A DNA stretch of 64,000 nt from Endomychus coccineus (lineage: Eukaryota > Arthropoda > Insecta > Coleoptera > Endomychidae), in assembly GCA_958510875.1 (NCBI GenBank), contig OY294068.1, forward strand, positions 198,920,315 through 198,984,314, read 5' to 3'. The notes beneath the pieces are model-generated. The model was not told the origin of the DNA, searched no databases, and saw only the letters and a list, made by a program, of their open reading frames with translations. The stretch's first letter is position 1. Each line of letters opens with the position of its first letter. Made by a program: the position numbers and the translations under genes. Shown here in pieces: positions 21,400 through 33,559 of the stretch.

Positions 21400-22610
21400 A
21401 CTCACGTGAGTCGTAGCTTCAAGCCATCGCACTCTGAAAATTTAATTGAGCACTTCTTCCTGTCGTTTTTTTTTTGCTTCCAATCAACAACGTCAGTTAT
21501 ACTTGCTTATCTAAACCAGGCAATTTTGCCTAACCATTCTGTTGATCTATATTCCAAATCTAGTAATAATCATTCGTCGATAATCGATGTGACATATACG
21601 GTGTTTTGAAGTTTAGAGGTAGTGCAGAAACTGAATAAATTAAATCGCTCCATATATCTAATGAATGTCTACATATATAATAATACGAGTTAATTGTTAA
21701 CGTATTGAATATATTTAAGTGTGATCACTCATTTATCGCCATACTGCGATCGATGATGAGATTGCTTTCATACTAGGCGATTTCCACCAGTAAATAGAGC
21801 TTTAAGGTGCTTAACAAACTTAGTTCAGGGCTTTTTATAGTTGAATGCTTCTATATTTTTATAGATGAAGATGTGAATAGATTATATTTATGCGGCGTAG
21901 ATATTTTACTACTATATAACTTTTCTATATAATGCCATATTTTATATACTGATAAGATTCCTCCATGATCACAATAAAACGAGAACTACTTCACATAGAT
22001 AATAATAATAATATATAATTATTTTGCTATTTCAAATAACTTCACACGTGTTGTAGATGTTTGTAAGTTGAAATTTACGACTTTTAAGACGCCTACTCAG
22101 AATTTCTGAAGAAATCAACAGGAACTTGCATTTTGAACAGCGCGCCATTTCCGTCCGTCAAACATTCAATAGTGTTGAAGAAGCATTGACATTGACTAAA
22201 GCTAGGGCATACCCAGCGAAACGCAAAATCTGTGTTATATGAATTTGATCCAGTAAAATCGTACATTTTACCTTGCATCATTTTTTTGATATGTTATATG
22301 TGATGGATGACTAAGACGTCGGACAATACCCTCTTGTATGTAACCAAGGCCTGCGCGCTCGACCGTGACAAGCCAGAGGCTATGTAGCTTTGCTGTTGAG
22401 TGCATTATAGTCACTTACAAAACAGAATGTTTTGTATCCAATTTGTTCTAATTTTAAAATAATTGATTTTATAAATTCTATAAACAATAGTTCATGATTT
22501 ATTTTTGATACATAACAAATAGGTACACACCTTTGAATTTTGAACACTAACAATCATAAACACAAATGCCGTTAGATTTGAATGAAGCTGTTCGTTACTT
22601 TGTGATAATC
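21400..22610. other. AT-rich stretch, nothing recognised
   Basis: No motif-bearing frame or clear repeat was found in this interval. Confidence 0.4.
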
Positions 22611-22616
22611 AATTTT

Positions 22617-22945
22617 TACAGATAAAAACAAGAAATTTTACTTTGTTAAATACCACTTTATTTAAAAGAACGATTATTGTAATTTCGAATTTCTCGGTTC
22701 ATTATCAAAACATACTATGAGAAAATACATCATAGTATTTATACGCAATTTGCCATGAAGGAATCGATCTTAAGAATCAATAGTACACATAGCTACTAAG
22801 GCTAATTGTGCTGAGATAGTAATCGGCAAGGGATAAAACTGTCGGTAGTTACATTTTAGGGATTGTGTTACGTGGAACTTAACATGGTGAACAAAGTGTA
22901 ATTTCCTAAATCTAGTTGCTCGTTAAGTAAATTATTTGAAGAATT
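22617..22945 (-). repeat. PLE-associated repeat, copy of 9958-10310
   Basis: Aligned by eye with 9958-10310 over its whole length. Landmarks are the ACTTTGTTAA..CACTTTATTT opening, GCTACTAAGG..ATTGTG, GAGATAGTAA.CGGCAAG and CGTTAAGTAAATT. Orientation is assigned from the GIY-YIG frame next to the other copy. Confidence 0.55.
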
Positions 22946-22949
22946 ATTG

Positions 22950-23290
22950 ATGGAAAGCTGAAATATGAATTCGTACTTAATTAAAATTAAAAACAGCGGA
23001 GTTATAACAGAATTTGTTGCCAAAAGTCGTTTATTTATATATGCGATGCATCGAGTTTTCCTAATTTTCCAAGTAAAATAATGGAAACTGGTAAACTAAA
23101 ATATGAATTCGTACTCAAAAACTTATTTTTTTGTTCCTACAAGTTATGCGATAAAAGGAGTTATAACCCAATTTGTTGTCAAAAGAAGTTTATTTATATA
23201 TGCGATGCATCGAGTTTTCCGAATTTCCCAGGTAAATTAAAGACGAATGGGAAACTGAAATAAGAATTCGTACTCATAGGCATATTTTAA
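22950..23290. repeat. About 2.5 tandem units of 138-159 bp
   Basis: ATGAATTCGTACT recurs at 22965 and 23103, with AAGAATTCGTACT at 23262. GCGATGCATCGAGTTTTCC recurs twice between them, each followed by an AATTTCCCAGGTAAA-like stretch. A short diverged array next to the PLE repeat. Confidence 0.6.
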
Positions 23291-23399
23291 ATACTTTCTG
23301 TTCTCACAAGTTTTGGGATAAAAGCCAAAACAACGGGGTTATTGAACTGATTAAAATGCAATTTTAGCAATCAACCTACCCACACTCTTTTTAAAATAT

Positions 23400-24360
23400 T
23401 TCTTTACGTATTGTGGTGAATATTTCGACCAAATCAGAAGAACACCCACTTCTTATGAGAGAAGTGACACTAACGTTGAAAGTTAGGTCCTGTGGGTCTT
23501 CTCTTATGGGAATCAAGTTTTGGGTCCAAGAAATAAAAGGGGCCCAATTTATGGTCCAAAAAAAATCTGCCCCTCCGAATATATTTATCGTACCAAGGTC
23601 TGCTTGGACTTAAATTGAAGAGCAAAATAAATGTATTCGAATGGTCTAAGCTGTGACTTATTCGATTTTCGAGAATCGATATATTCTAGTTCAAATTTCG
23701 ATCCTAACCTATAATAGCCACTCGGAACGGAAATATCGGAAAAAAAATTCCTACACCATGTAGGTAATATAGAATAAAGTGCCCCAAAGAGGATGATCTC
23801 ATTTAGAAGTTGTCCAGACAAACCTGAGAGACTGCAGAAGGTACTGAAGTCAAAAAATGAAAGTGCGATTTGCGCGCTACCTATTGAAGATATCAAATTG
23901 AAAAAATTAGGGTATATTTTAGAACTAAAATATAGTTCGTGATGTGCTGTAGAAGTAATTTCGGTTCATAATTTTCCCCCCAAGAAAAATCAAGAATTGT
24001 TTTTTTCTTTTGCTCATACTACGTGACTGGAGATGGGTTGGGGGAAGGGATTGCAAATCGTTCCGTACTCTGGTGTTGTCTATCACCATCAGAAATTTGA
24101 AGTCGTTATCTTCGAAGACGACGATTTTGGACCCCATAATGCGTTTTTTTAACACAAAAAGTGAGGTTATGGCATGAAGAACAGGTCTTGGCCCAAAAAA
24201 ATAATATCACCATCGTTATTAGACGGCCGATTTGCATAATAATAGCCACCTCAGAAAAATTATGTATGTTATGTCCTGACCAAAAATTAGTGCTACTGAA
24301 CTATAGTAGCTATGTGTACCAGTAATTCTCAGAATCGATTCGCTTCATTGTAAATTTCGT
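23400..24360. other. Unrecognised stretch
   Basis: Open frames of 60-100 codons occur on both strands but none shows a family motif. Probably non-coding. Confidence 0.4.
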
Positions 24361-24379
24361 ATAAATAATATGATGTTTC

Positions 24380-24485
24380 TGTATTTCCCATTGTATGTTT
24401 TGATAATGAACTGTAAAATTCGAAATTTCAGTCAACATCCTTTAAAATAAAGCGATATTTAACAACGTAAAATTTCTTGTTTTTA
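24380..24485 (+). repeat. Inverted short copy of the 9958/22617 repeat
   Basis: Complementary to the left part of 22617-22760, e.g. the ACGTAAAATTTCTTGTTTTTA end. It lies next to the interrupted frame at 24483-25034. Confidence 0.45.
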
Positions 24486-25034
24486 CCTATACAAATGCTT
24501 AAAATCCAAAAATGGGTTGATATGGATCTCATCAATCAAAAATATCATGTCATTTCTGATTTCATTTAAGTTGTTTGTATTCAGTGGCGTTTGAATATCA
24601 TTTGATGCAAGAGAAATTTCACCACCAAATAAAAATGTTTCTATTAGAAAACTCAAAGTTAATGTAAAAGCGTAAGTTGTTGTTGGATCAGAATTACTTA
24701 TTAATCTGAAAAATGTCATTTTATCTGTTTTAAATATGTTGAACCAGTCCGGTGGTAGCGTTATTGGTTTTTCTATAAATTCATTCAAATTTGCGAAATA
24801 CGTAGACCTTCGATTGAACAAATATTATTGTTCAGATTTAGAAGTATATTCCGAACAATTAGGAAAATTAGTTGACTTAAGACGAGGTTTATCTAAACTT
24901 CTTATAACGGTATCATTACGGGAATCTTGTTCTGTAATTGTTGTTACCATGAAATCTTTCACAAGGACATCCGATATCCATTGTTTCCATTTGTAATTTC
25001 CATTGTAGACAGGAGGACAACATTTATTTCGCAT
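24483..25034 (-). pseudogene. Interrupted reading frame, probable transposon ORF
   Basis: From 25034 the frame opens MRNKCCPPVYNGNYK and runs to a single in-frame TAA at 24825-24827. It then continues in the same frame (YLFNRRSTYFANLNEF, LPPDWFNIFKTDKMTFFRLI) to a stop at 24483. The total is about 183 codons with one nonsense codon. The CC..-NGNYK opening and the 'PPDWF..F...K..FFRL' block faintly recall THAP/P-element-type transposases, but I cannot confirm this. A repeat abuts its end, which favours a mobile origin. Confidence 0.35.
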
Positions 25035-25525
25035 ATTTAACTAATTAACGTCAGTAAACTATCGTACGACACAAACCGCCTGAAGAACCAACATAAACAT
25101 TTAATTAGGAACCTTTTTTCGAAGCACTTTATTCAGTCATAACACTATTATACACGCTCAGTTACATGTAAACAATAAAGAGGTAAAACTATGTTTAATT
25201 GTAATATGTATCATCTGGCACACTCAACACTGGCCATGCGCTTTTACACTAAACGAGTACTGTCGCAAAACTCGTAAGCCTCGTGTTGATGACGTCGCAT
25301 TTACATTCGTACTAAACGTTCAGGCCTTGTATCTAGAGGGTATTGCCTCGGCAGTGTTCCTGATCATTATGAAATACTTGAGAAAATAAGTAACTCTCAA
25401 TGTTATTTTCGAAGCCAAATAAAATTTGAAGTAGTAGAGTCGCCCTGAGTTGGTCACGTGGCAAATTCCTTCTAGTACAAGCACAATATGACATCCTAAC
25501 TTTCAATATTTACTACAAAGGTGAT

Positions 25526-25702
25526 TAAGTTCCTCCAGATCGACCAGTGACCCTGCGTCTAATAGTCCGTGTAGCCATTTCGCTCTCTCGACCTCTTCAG
25601 CGGAACGAGTTCACCGGTCTACACCTCTGTTCGAGCTCAACGGAGTGGAAAAGCTGTCCGGAACTATTAGATGCAGTGTTACTGATCGATTTGGAGAAAC
25701 CT
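25526..25702. mobile_element. MITE-like fold-back with ~40-bp TIRs
   Basis: Left end TTCCTCCAGATCGACCAGTG..CTGCGTCTAATAGTCC matches the complement of the right end CTATTAGATGCAGTGTTACTG..ATTTGGAGAAA with a handful of mismatches. No coding capacity. The target duplication is not clear. Confidence 0.6.
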
Positions 25703-28470
25703 ACATGCCTCTATTGTTAATAACTAGTGGGTAATTTGTTCATTTATCAATTATAAATATTTATGATATAAATGTTGATGTTTTCTAGGAAAGTAGATGA
25801 AACTATTAAAAAAAATTCATTTAATAATAAACAATATGAAAAAACAATCTGCTGTCATTATACAATATGAATAGTGAGTATATTTCTAGTATATTCCATA
25901 AACTTTATGAACCAGTCTTATTTGTAATGCATGCAAATTTATTCGAATATATACGAAAACAAATTGTGAGAAAATATATCTACGTTGGTTCCAGTAATAT
26001 TTAAATGTTTATTCATACAAATTAAAACACTGACCTAGTTTTCAGATTCCTTTTCAAATCTTCGCTTGAAAGTTTCCATCAATTGTATTTCCCAATGAGA
26101 TGTTCTTCTTAAATTATGTAGTTTCAATAATGTTTTGAACGCTTGCGTGAATCGGAATAATTGTGCTAAATATTGCCGTATTACGAACATTGCGAATGTC
26201 AATTTTTACATATCAACTGATCGAAAACTTTTTTTTTGTGATTGGTATTAATGAAAATTATGTAGGACTTTAGCGCATTAAAAATAAGAGGGTGAATTCC
26301 AGTTTGTGAATAATTCTGAACCTTAGTGAGTACCGAGTATTCCAAACTAAATTATTCAAAAGTAGTGATAGTTGATGTGTTTTCACAATTCTTCATTGAA
26401 TATCTCAATATGTGTCTATTGGAAATAGGTTCAAAAATCTCTGATTTTCAGTCTTAATTTAATAAATAAATATTCCTTCTATAATATTCAAAAACATGAT
26501 TTTAGTCAAAGCAAGTTCAAATTTATTTAAAAACAATTCCACATTTTTTCTTGGATTTCGCATATAATTTGTTGAATAGAAATTAATCGTTAATTTAAGC
26601 ATTTTTGAAATTGAACAGAAACATGTATATAGACACTTCAATAAAACTATTACTTGAATTATAATCTATCATTCAAATCAATCATTCCGTAAAGAAATTG
26701 TTGAGTCCAGAAGGAACGCGGTGAAATACAATAAATATTTGATAACCAATCCGTGGAAATGAAGAGAAAGTATGACGTTTAGGGGTTCAGGGTTTTTGAA
26801 AAATAAAAATAAAAGTAATATTCAATTTGTTATTTGAATTAATTTAATTAATTGAAAGACCAATTACTTTGTTTTTATAACATCGTTTTTTTCAAATTAA
26901 TAGTTCCGTAAGCATTTTTTGTTAAATTTTAGAGAAATGTGGTAAATTGAAATCAAATATTCGATAAACAATTTGTTTGATGAATAGCAAAGAAATGAAT
27001 GTCTTGCTGTAAAACATTCGATTAGTAAATAATTGTTAAATAAGAATACTGAAACTATTTATTTCTTTAATGATCTCGAATTCAATTATAAGAGGAAAAT
27101 GAAAAGGGTACTGATTTCAAAAAAAAATCTGTCTATTATTCATTAGATTATAGGATATTTGTATATAAGAATTAAATTTTTTTCCGTTGCAAACTCAACA
27201 CGCGTCATAGAAATTAGGGTTTATTTCTTTATGACACTAAGAATGAAGTGAAACAAATTGCTCATAACGAACAAGAATTTTTCCTGGTTCAATAAACAGA
27301 CAATTTGTACAACCTTCGGTTTCATCGATCCTCAAATGTATATGTTTTTTGTAAGCTGCACTGTTTCCTTCCTAAAAAAAAACCGTTCGATGTAAAGATA
27401 ATTAAGAAAATCTTGATTTTTCAGACAACCTGAAAAATGTCATGTAGATACGAATGTTACAATAAATGAATGAATCCTATTTGACTTTTCAATTAAAGTT
27501 GCACAAATTATGTGCGATGTGAAAATTATTTATAGATGATTTGAGTGGTATATGTTTTTATTTCAATACAAATTGCGATTGAATGAATATATTTTTATTT
27601 TGATGACTTAAAACATTGCACAATAATAACACATTTCTACCTATTTTACCTAATGTTACCTATATAGATTTTAAGTGATAAATTCTTGAACTACGTCCAT
27701 GGCTTATATCTCGACACAGAGTTAATTTTCTATTCTGTGACCTCTACTCTCGACTTCTAATAAATGAATGTTAACCGTAGTACCTATGTTAACACTGTTG
27801 ATGTTTTGGAATAACCAAATAACCTATTTTCCAATGATTTATTATAATACAGGAAGGAGTAATATTACATAAAGACACATATTTTTGTGATAGTGTTGTA
27901 CAATACGTATTTTTATTTTAGTTCTATTTGATTGATTGATCTATTTGTCTTTGATTTATTTGTCAAGATATGTGAATTATTTTGGGGTAACAACTTGCAC
28001 GTGACAAATTAGTTATTCTTAGTTAATTACTTAATTTTCCAACTTGTAGTTTTGTTTAGTAAAAATGTTGAAATGTACATATCCCTTCATATTTTATACC
28101 AAATGTAAATACTATATTTTGATATATTGTAGGTAGCTGATGTATTAATTATTAAGAATTAAACATCCTTTGCATTTCGAAAGAGTCACTGCTGTAAATA
28201 AAATAATTGTAACTTATACTGACTGATATAATAAATGTCCTTACACTAAGAAATATTCCTTTTTATTCAACATACCACTCCTTAATTTCATTTTCGAGTA
28301 CCTAAGTCGTTTTATTAAAGCTTGAAGGTTCATGGTGAACGTGACAAGTAGCAAAGTAGAACAAAATCACAATTCAAGTACAAGTAAGTATCTCCAATTT
28401 CTACTCATTTGAAAGATGCATTGAGTCTTGAAACTTGGGAATGACATAGCTGCGGCAATTTTTAAAATTT
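25703..28470. other. Long AT-rich gene-poor stretch
   Basis: About 2.8 kb without a motif-bearing frame, RNA gene or transposon terminus that I could recognise. Several AATAAA strings occur but cannot be tied to a gene. Confidence 0.4.
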
Positions 28471-28779
28471 TTAGATGTTTCTGCGGGCATAGCTCACGGA
28501 TAACTGCTAATACATTGAGCTAACTGGGGCCCCTAGGCACAAGGCAAAGCTGGGGCCCCTTATTTTTAGGGTGTGTGGTGTATTTTTTTATTCAGATCAA
28601 AGTCACCAGTTTTCCTGATAATTCAGAGAATCGGTTCAAATTTCAACCTCACCAGATACAGAAATGAAGTGAGATAGCTATTAGATACAATTAATTTGTA
28701 TTCATGTACAATTTATTTTAAGCAACCATTAAACTTTAACTACGACCAGTACAACTAAGAATAAATCACATTTATTGAG

Positions 28780-29450
28780 ATGATATCTTAGGGGCTAGGA
28801 GCCTCACCAGCGCGACCTTTGCCGCCCTCTTGTTATGTTGGAGCTCCTTGTCTAGACTCGTCTTTATTACTAGACTCCATAGGCCAAACCTTAGGTCCTT
28901 CTTATAATGGGAGGGTTGTGGTTTTTCCTTTCCTGTCGTTGAGAATCTTAGCCTTGTTAGACCTTCACAGTGGCACAGTATGTGTACTGAGATCTCCTCG
29001 TCTTCTTGGCAGAACCTACACAGGGTTGTATCTGCCAGTCTGATGTTGTTCATGTGTTTGTTGAGTCTGCAATTCCCTGTCAGCAGCCCAACCATTATTC
29101 TAATGCACTCTTTGGCCTGTTCCACCAATCTCGAGATTGATTTTTCAAACAAGCTCTTCCGCTATATCACAGAACGATTCTGACCCCTACGTGCTGCTTC
29201 TCGGGCCAGTGAATCAGCCTCTTCGTTGCCCTTATAGCATGTGTGGTCTTTTGCCACCGAGCTGTAAGTACCAGTCGACTCTTGCGTGTTCCTGGCTCTT
29301 TAGTCTCGCTGGCTTTTAGGGAGATCTGAGAGTCAAATTCAGCCTTTTTTTTGTTTCCACCGTCTGAGGGTCTTCCCGCTCCTGTTGTTTTTTTTCTCTT
29401 CCGCTTTTTCAAGCTTCGCTGGATTCTCTGCCGTCCATGTTCCAGCAGCC
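28780..29450 (-). pseudogene. I-clade non-LTR C-terminus with RNase H tail
   Basis: On the minus strand the frame 29152-28772 reads GLLTGNCRLNKHMNNIRLAD, then TTLCRFCQEDEEISVHILCHC. This is the CCHC-like 'LTGHC.L..HL..IGL..S..C.FC..E.ET..HILC.C' tail that follows RNase H in I/R1-type elements. Upstream in shifted frames (29200-29300) lies ADSLAREAARRG-like sequence from the end of RNase H. Frameshifts show it is dead. Confidence 0.7.
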
Positions 29451-29559
29451 ATTTCCCTCTCCGTTGCGCTCCGGAGGTTTTTTCCTGAGGTCTATCTTCT
29501 TAATTCCATGAGTGATGTTTCCAGTGATCTTGTTTTCTGATAAGTGAAACTTTGGAATT

Positions 29560-30400
29560 TTATTGAAGTTGTTTGAGAGAATGGCTCTAATTTGGATAGT
29601 TGGCTACGTTTTCATTTCATTTTTTGTTTAGAAATTAAATTATTGATCAAAGATTTGTGATAATCATTGTCCAACGCAATTAGCTGAAGTTTCTCATCTT
29701 CGTTATTATAATTTTGCTGGCTCAAAGGGATGTTCAATAATCTATGAACTAGACTATTAAACAGAGCTATTTTATATCTAAATGGTGTAGCTGTATATGT
29801 CGGAATCTAAGTGGTTACCATCTTTTATGGTGTTAATATCCAGGAAAGGAAGCTGACTATCTGTTTATATTTCGACAGTGAATCTCAGTGAATCAAATTG
29901 GCTATTAAGGGTGTTCAAAAAGCCATGTAAATCAAAATCTTTACTTGAAATCGCGAAAATGTCATCAACATATCTATATCAAACTTTTGGGAACTGACTC
30001 AATTCTGATTTTAAGGAGGTTTCAATTTCGCGTAGAAAAATATTGGCCAGAAAACGAGAGAATAGATTACACATCCGCTTGTTTGTTTATAGTAATTTTT
30101 GTTAAAAGTGAAATATTTTGCTCAATACATGAAGATGTAAGGATCGCGTATTCTGTGCAGTTTCTATCGGGAATATTGATATTTGAAAGCCGTTTCTTCA
30201 GAATGCTTATCGATTCAGGGATTGGAGTATTTGTAAATAGTGAAATAACATCAAATGATAGGATAGTATCACCACGTTCAAGTTTGAAATCGTTCAAATT
30301 TGCAATAAGTTCCAAAGAAATTTTCACAGACAAACTTGGTGCGGCTTGGAAGTTGCTAAATTCCTTCAGTAACCGATTGCTATGTTTTACGTAGTACAAT
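29560..30400 (-). pseudogene. Penelope-like reverse transcriptase remnant
   Basis: From 30399 the frame reads ...RGDTILSFDVISLFTNTPIP, the first catalytic Asp block of PLE reverse transcriptases (FDV.SLFTN.P). Further along in broken frames are YKQTSGC, then YRYVDDIFAI with the catalytic DD intact, then a QLPFLDI block. It ends in the LINNL-type segment shared with 15980-16640. Stops and shifts make it a pseudogene. Confidence 0.75.
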
Positions 30401-30701
30401 TAATGTTGGAAATTATTGGTCTCATGGAATTACCCGGTTTATGAATTTTGGTAAGCAATACAGCTTGGGAAGATTAGGATTTGAAAGTCTAAGTTTGTAT
30501 TTCAAATTATTTGATCTCAAGAAAGTTTATTACTTTCAAAAGACAGTTCAGACAAATATCTATATAATTTAGAAAGGATGGAATATATAAACGAAAAAGC
30601 AATTTATTAAATTCCGAATTATCTTCAGCTGAAGGTAACCCATTGTTTACATTATTATCCCCAAATAGTATTTTAAGAGGTAAATTTTAACTTATAATGT
30701 A

Positions 30702-30755
30702 GTTTAGTCTGATGATGGCTACTTGGTAGCTGGAAGGTTCTCAATACTTTAATAG
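30702..30755 (+). ncRNA. Hammerhead-like motif, family B, mutated core
   Basis: CTGATGA (30709-30715), helix II GGCTAC-TTG-GTAGCT, then GGAAGG where GAAAGG is expected. The A-to-G change in the invariant GAAA makes this copy doubtful as a ribozyme. It is opposite in strand to the RT remnant at 29560-30400. Confidence 0.45.
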
Positions 30756-30789
30756 TATTTGTAGTGAATAAGGGTGATTATTTTCTATC

Positions 30790-31550
30790 ATCAGTGTTAT
30801 AATATATCCACAGTGTGAACTCTTTTATAGTTTACCTAATAAGTTAATATATTGAGTATAAAACAATACATGAAATCACGTTATTTTTGTCAAGCTGCAG
30901 TTAAAGTTGTTCTGTGATCTGCTCTCGCATGCCTGTTCCTCATACTGACATATATTTCAGTGGCTTCTCGCTACTTTTGTTCTGAACAAAGAAGTAATTG
31001 TACACTTTTAACAAAATATGGTTCCTGTTTTCCTTATGTTTAGCGATGTGCAAAAGCAACTTTTTGGCGGACAGTGTATATACGTTTTCCGGGAATCTTT
31101 TTTCAACGTTTTAATTAGTTGGGGATGTCATGAATTCTATGAAAAACGTTCTGGTAGCTGGTTTTCTATCTATGTTTAATTTGATTCGGCTCTAATTATT
31201 TCTTTCCCATTCGGAAATCCCGCCGCTCGAGAAACCACTAATCGAATGCCACAACATTGTACGTTCTTGCATGTCACATACATGCCACACTAATTGACAA
31301 TGAAATGAGGCAAAGAACGGAACGGTTTATTGAAATGCCCGGAATTCAACGTGGGTGTTGAACGTGCAGAAGCGACAGCATCTTTGTTATTAGATAAGAT
31401 GAGATAGAAAGGTCTGGGGGCAAGGTGAGTGTTGAATTTCTGTAGCTGTATAGCTGATGTACTTGCTAAGGTGGAATAAATGTCAAAGGTTACGCACAGC
31501 CCAGGTCTGATAAACAAGGTCAGAATGTTCGAGCCCTGGTCCAGCTCGAA
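30790..31550. other. Unrecognised stretch
   Basis: Short frames only. No motif or repeat boundary identified between the two PLE fragments. Confidence 0.4.
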
Positions 31551-31639
31551 ATGCGAATGTATCCCATGATCCTGTTATTACGCATTCATGCAAAATACGA
31601 ATGTAACTTGATATCGATAATGTTCTTTTGTATTATTAT

Positions 31640-32165
31640 TCTGGAAATATACGAGCCATTACGTATTCTAACGAAAATTAACGTTTATTCGTCATGTATG
31701 GAGCAAAATTATTTCACGTTTAACAAAAACAACTATAAACAAACTATCGGATGTGCACAATCTCCTTTTTTGGCCAATATTTTTCTTAGCGAACTTAAAA
31801 CCTCCCTAAAATCAAACACAAATCAGATTCCAAACGTTTGGCATAGATATGTCGATAATATTTTCGCAATTATAAGTAAATATCTTGATTTACATACCTT
31901 ATTGAACACCTTCAGAACACTGTTGAAGTAGAAACAGATAAGCAGCGTCCTTTCCTTGATTTTCTTTTTCATAGATTATTATTAAACGTCTCTTTGAGCC
32001 AGCAAAATTACAACAACGGAGTTGAGAAACTTCAGCAAATAGCGTTGGACAATGATAACGACAAATCTTTGATCAATAACTTGATTAAAAAAAAAAAAAT
32101 TGGAAGTAAGTTAATCAACCAAATTGGAGCCATTACCTTCAAATAGTTCGCTAAAATTCAAATGT
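31640..32165 (+). pseudogene. Penelope-like reverse transcriptase remnant, plus strand
   Basis: The frame ending at 31931 reads YFTFNKNNYKQTIGCAQSPF, then LANIFLSELK and WHRYVDNIFAI. These are the PLE RT blocks around the catalytic YVDD, here YVDN. Loss of the second aspartate alone would inactivate it. The frame then breaks near 31931, and the LINNL-type segment follows to 32165. It lies in inverted orientation to the copy at 29560-30400. Confidence 0.75.
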
Positions 32166-32194
32166 TTAAGAAATTGTTGGTAATATATATATTG

Positions 32195-32790
32195 TTATAA
32201 AAGACTATATATCTGACTTAATGATTGAATATCTGTTCTATGATTTACAGACTTGGAGTCACGGCTTATGTGAATCATCTTCAGAATAGATCTTTTATAA
32301 TAATTGGTTTCCTTAGTTAGAATATTAACATTTTTGAAATCGAATTGGTTATAATCAAAGCAGTGTTTAGCAAGGGCGGTGGAATTTTCAAAATTTTTGT
32401 TTCTTGTACTATACTTATGGCACATTCTTTTTTCTAAATATTGTTAAGAGATTCCTGTATAAGTCCCACCGCAATCCAAACAATTTAATTTATTTACTGT
32501 GTGGGTTTGTTTATCTTTAGGTATTGAAGGTTTTGGATTTGAAATATTTCTCAACACAGCTAGTAGGTTTATGCGCAACTTAATTTTCTCTGAGGTCTCC
32601 GGAATAAATGGTAATGTTATAAAATTATCAGAATTACCGTTAATGTTATTTATGTATGACGTTTCATTATAGATTTTGTTTATTCTTTCTTCAATGCTGG
32701 GATTGAAAAATGTTTTAGGGTAGCCATTCATTTCCAGTGTATTACGAACAATTTTCAAATTTTTGAGACGGTCCTCTGGGTGAGACAATT
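32195..32790 (-). pseudogene. Penelope-like element C-terminus (RT end to GIY-YIG)
   Basis: Minus-strand frame 32788-32444 holds the connector (YPKTFFNPSIEERINKIYNE) and ends with NKLNCLDCGGTYTGIS, the start of the GIY-YIG endonuclease. A frame from 32425 to 32195 continues with NSTALAKHCFDYNQFDFKN and the C-terminal tail. Frame changes and a stop separate the two halves. The same C-terminal segment recurs at 56725-56930. Confidence 0.7.
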
Positions 32791-32810
32791 TAACCGCGCG
32801 ATCTTTAAGG

Positions 32811-32853
32811 CTGTTCTGATGATGGTCGTGAAACCGAAATGTACTTAAAGACG
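32811..32853 (+). ncRNA. Hammerhead-like motif, family A
   Basis: CTGATGA (32816-32822), T, helix II GGTC-GTGA-AACC with a GNRA-type loop, GAAAT, GTAC loop, TTA, then AAGACG. Helix I pairing to the upstream GCTGTT is poor and helix III has a T:T mismatch, so this copy is degenerate. It lies antisense to and just upstream of the PLE fragment at 32195-32790. Confidence 0.5.
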
Positions 32854-33084
32854 AAAATGATAACCATATGTGTTAGTGTAACCTATTTCCCGAGAATTTA
32901 TATGTAAACTAACCTAACTTCAATGACAATCTTAGGATTGATGGTTAATAAAATTTTACCTAATTGGTTTAACTCATTGAGGGATTAAACAAAAAACTCG
33001 TAGGAAACTGAAAATCTAGTTACACAAATTTAACAAGAGAGAATTAATTTCTAGGAATACTAGCAAATTTAATAAATTACTTTT

Positions 33085-33420
33085 TTCGGAATATGTACCT
33101 TCTTAAAATTCTCATTAAAGTTATGATTTTCTAAGATTAAATGTTCCACTTTATCCGATTTACTATTCCTGACACTGTGTCTATGTTCTTTGATCCGTTT
33201 TTGTAGTTCCTTCCTGTCTGACCAATGTATATCATAGTTATCTTCATTATTTCTGAACGCAGAATATTTTAGCCAAGCCTATCAAAAATAATGAAGATAA
33301 ATTATCCGATGGGGCTTAGAAGCTGACATGTGGGTCTTGTCCTATGATATACATTGTCAGACAAGGACCTTCAAAAAACGGATCAAAGAACATTTTTCCA
33401 TTTGATACCAGTTTATCGTT
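33085..33420. mobile_element. PLE GIY-YIG fragments in head-to-head inversion
   Basis: Minus strand 33250-33090 encodes YIGQTGRN..KRIKEHRHS, then KSDKVEHLILENH. Plus strand 33340-33395 encodes a second MIYI..TRTFKKRIKEH copy. The GATAAT/ATTATC-type junction near 33255-33300 joins the two inverted copies. Both are short fragments of the endonuclease domain. Confidence 0.6.
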
Positions 33421-33559
33421 TAATCTCTCAATAGGTTAAATACAATAAGATAAAATTCAAATAATCATCTATTGTAATATTATCATTAAAGTTATATGTT
33501 AGGTAGCTCTTTTATAGCTATGATGATAGCGAAACTATAGCTGCATTTATTTATTAAAT

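Larger units (their letters stand above)
20340..21400. repeat. Degenerate ~133-bp tandem repeat array
   Basis: Units share GAATATTTYCCGGGAATATCC, then AACTTTTCTAGTCGTG, then TTATATAATAATCG. Clear unit starts lie at 20655, 20788 and 21174, with weaker ones near 20370 and 21290. The 386-bp gap between the second and third clear units is explained by the fold-back inserted at about 20863. Confidence 0.55.

Noticed and set aside
28500..28562. Two copies of CTGGGGCCCCT about 40 bp apart
   Set aside because: Could be a transposon-end remnant, but no partner end or target duplication was found.
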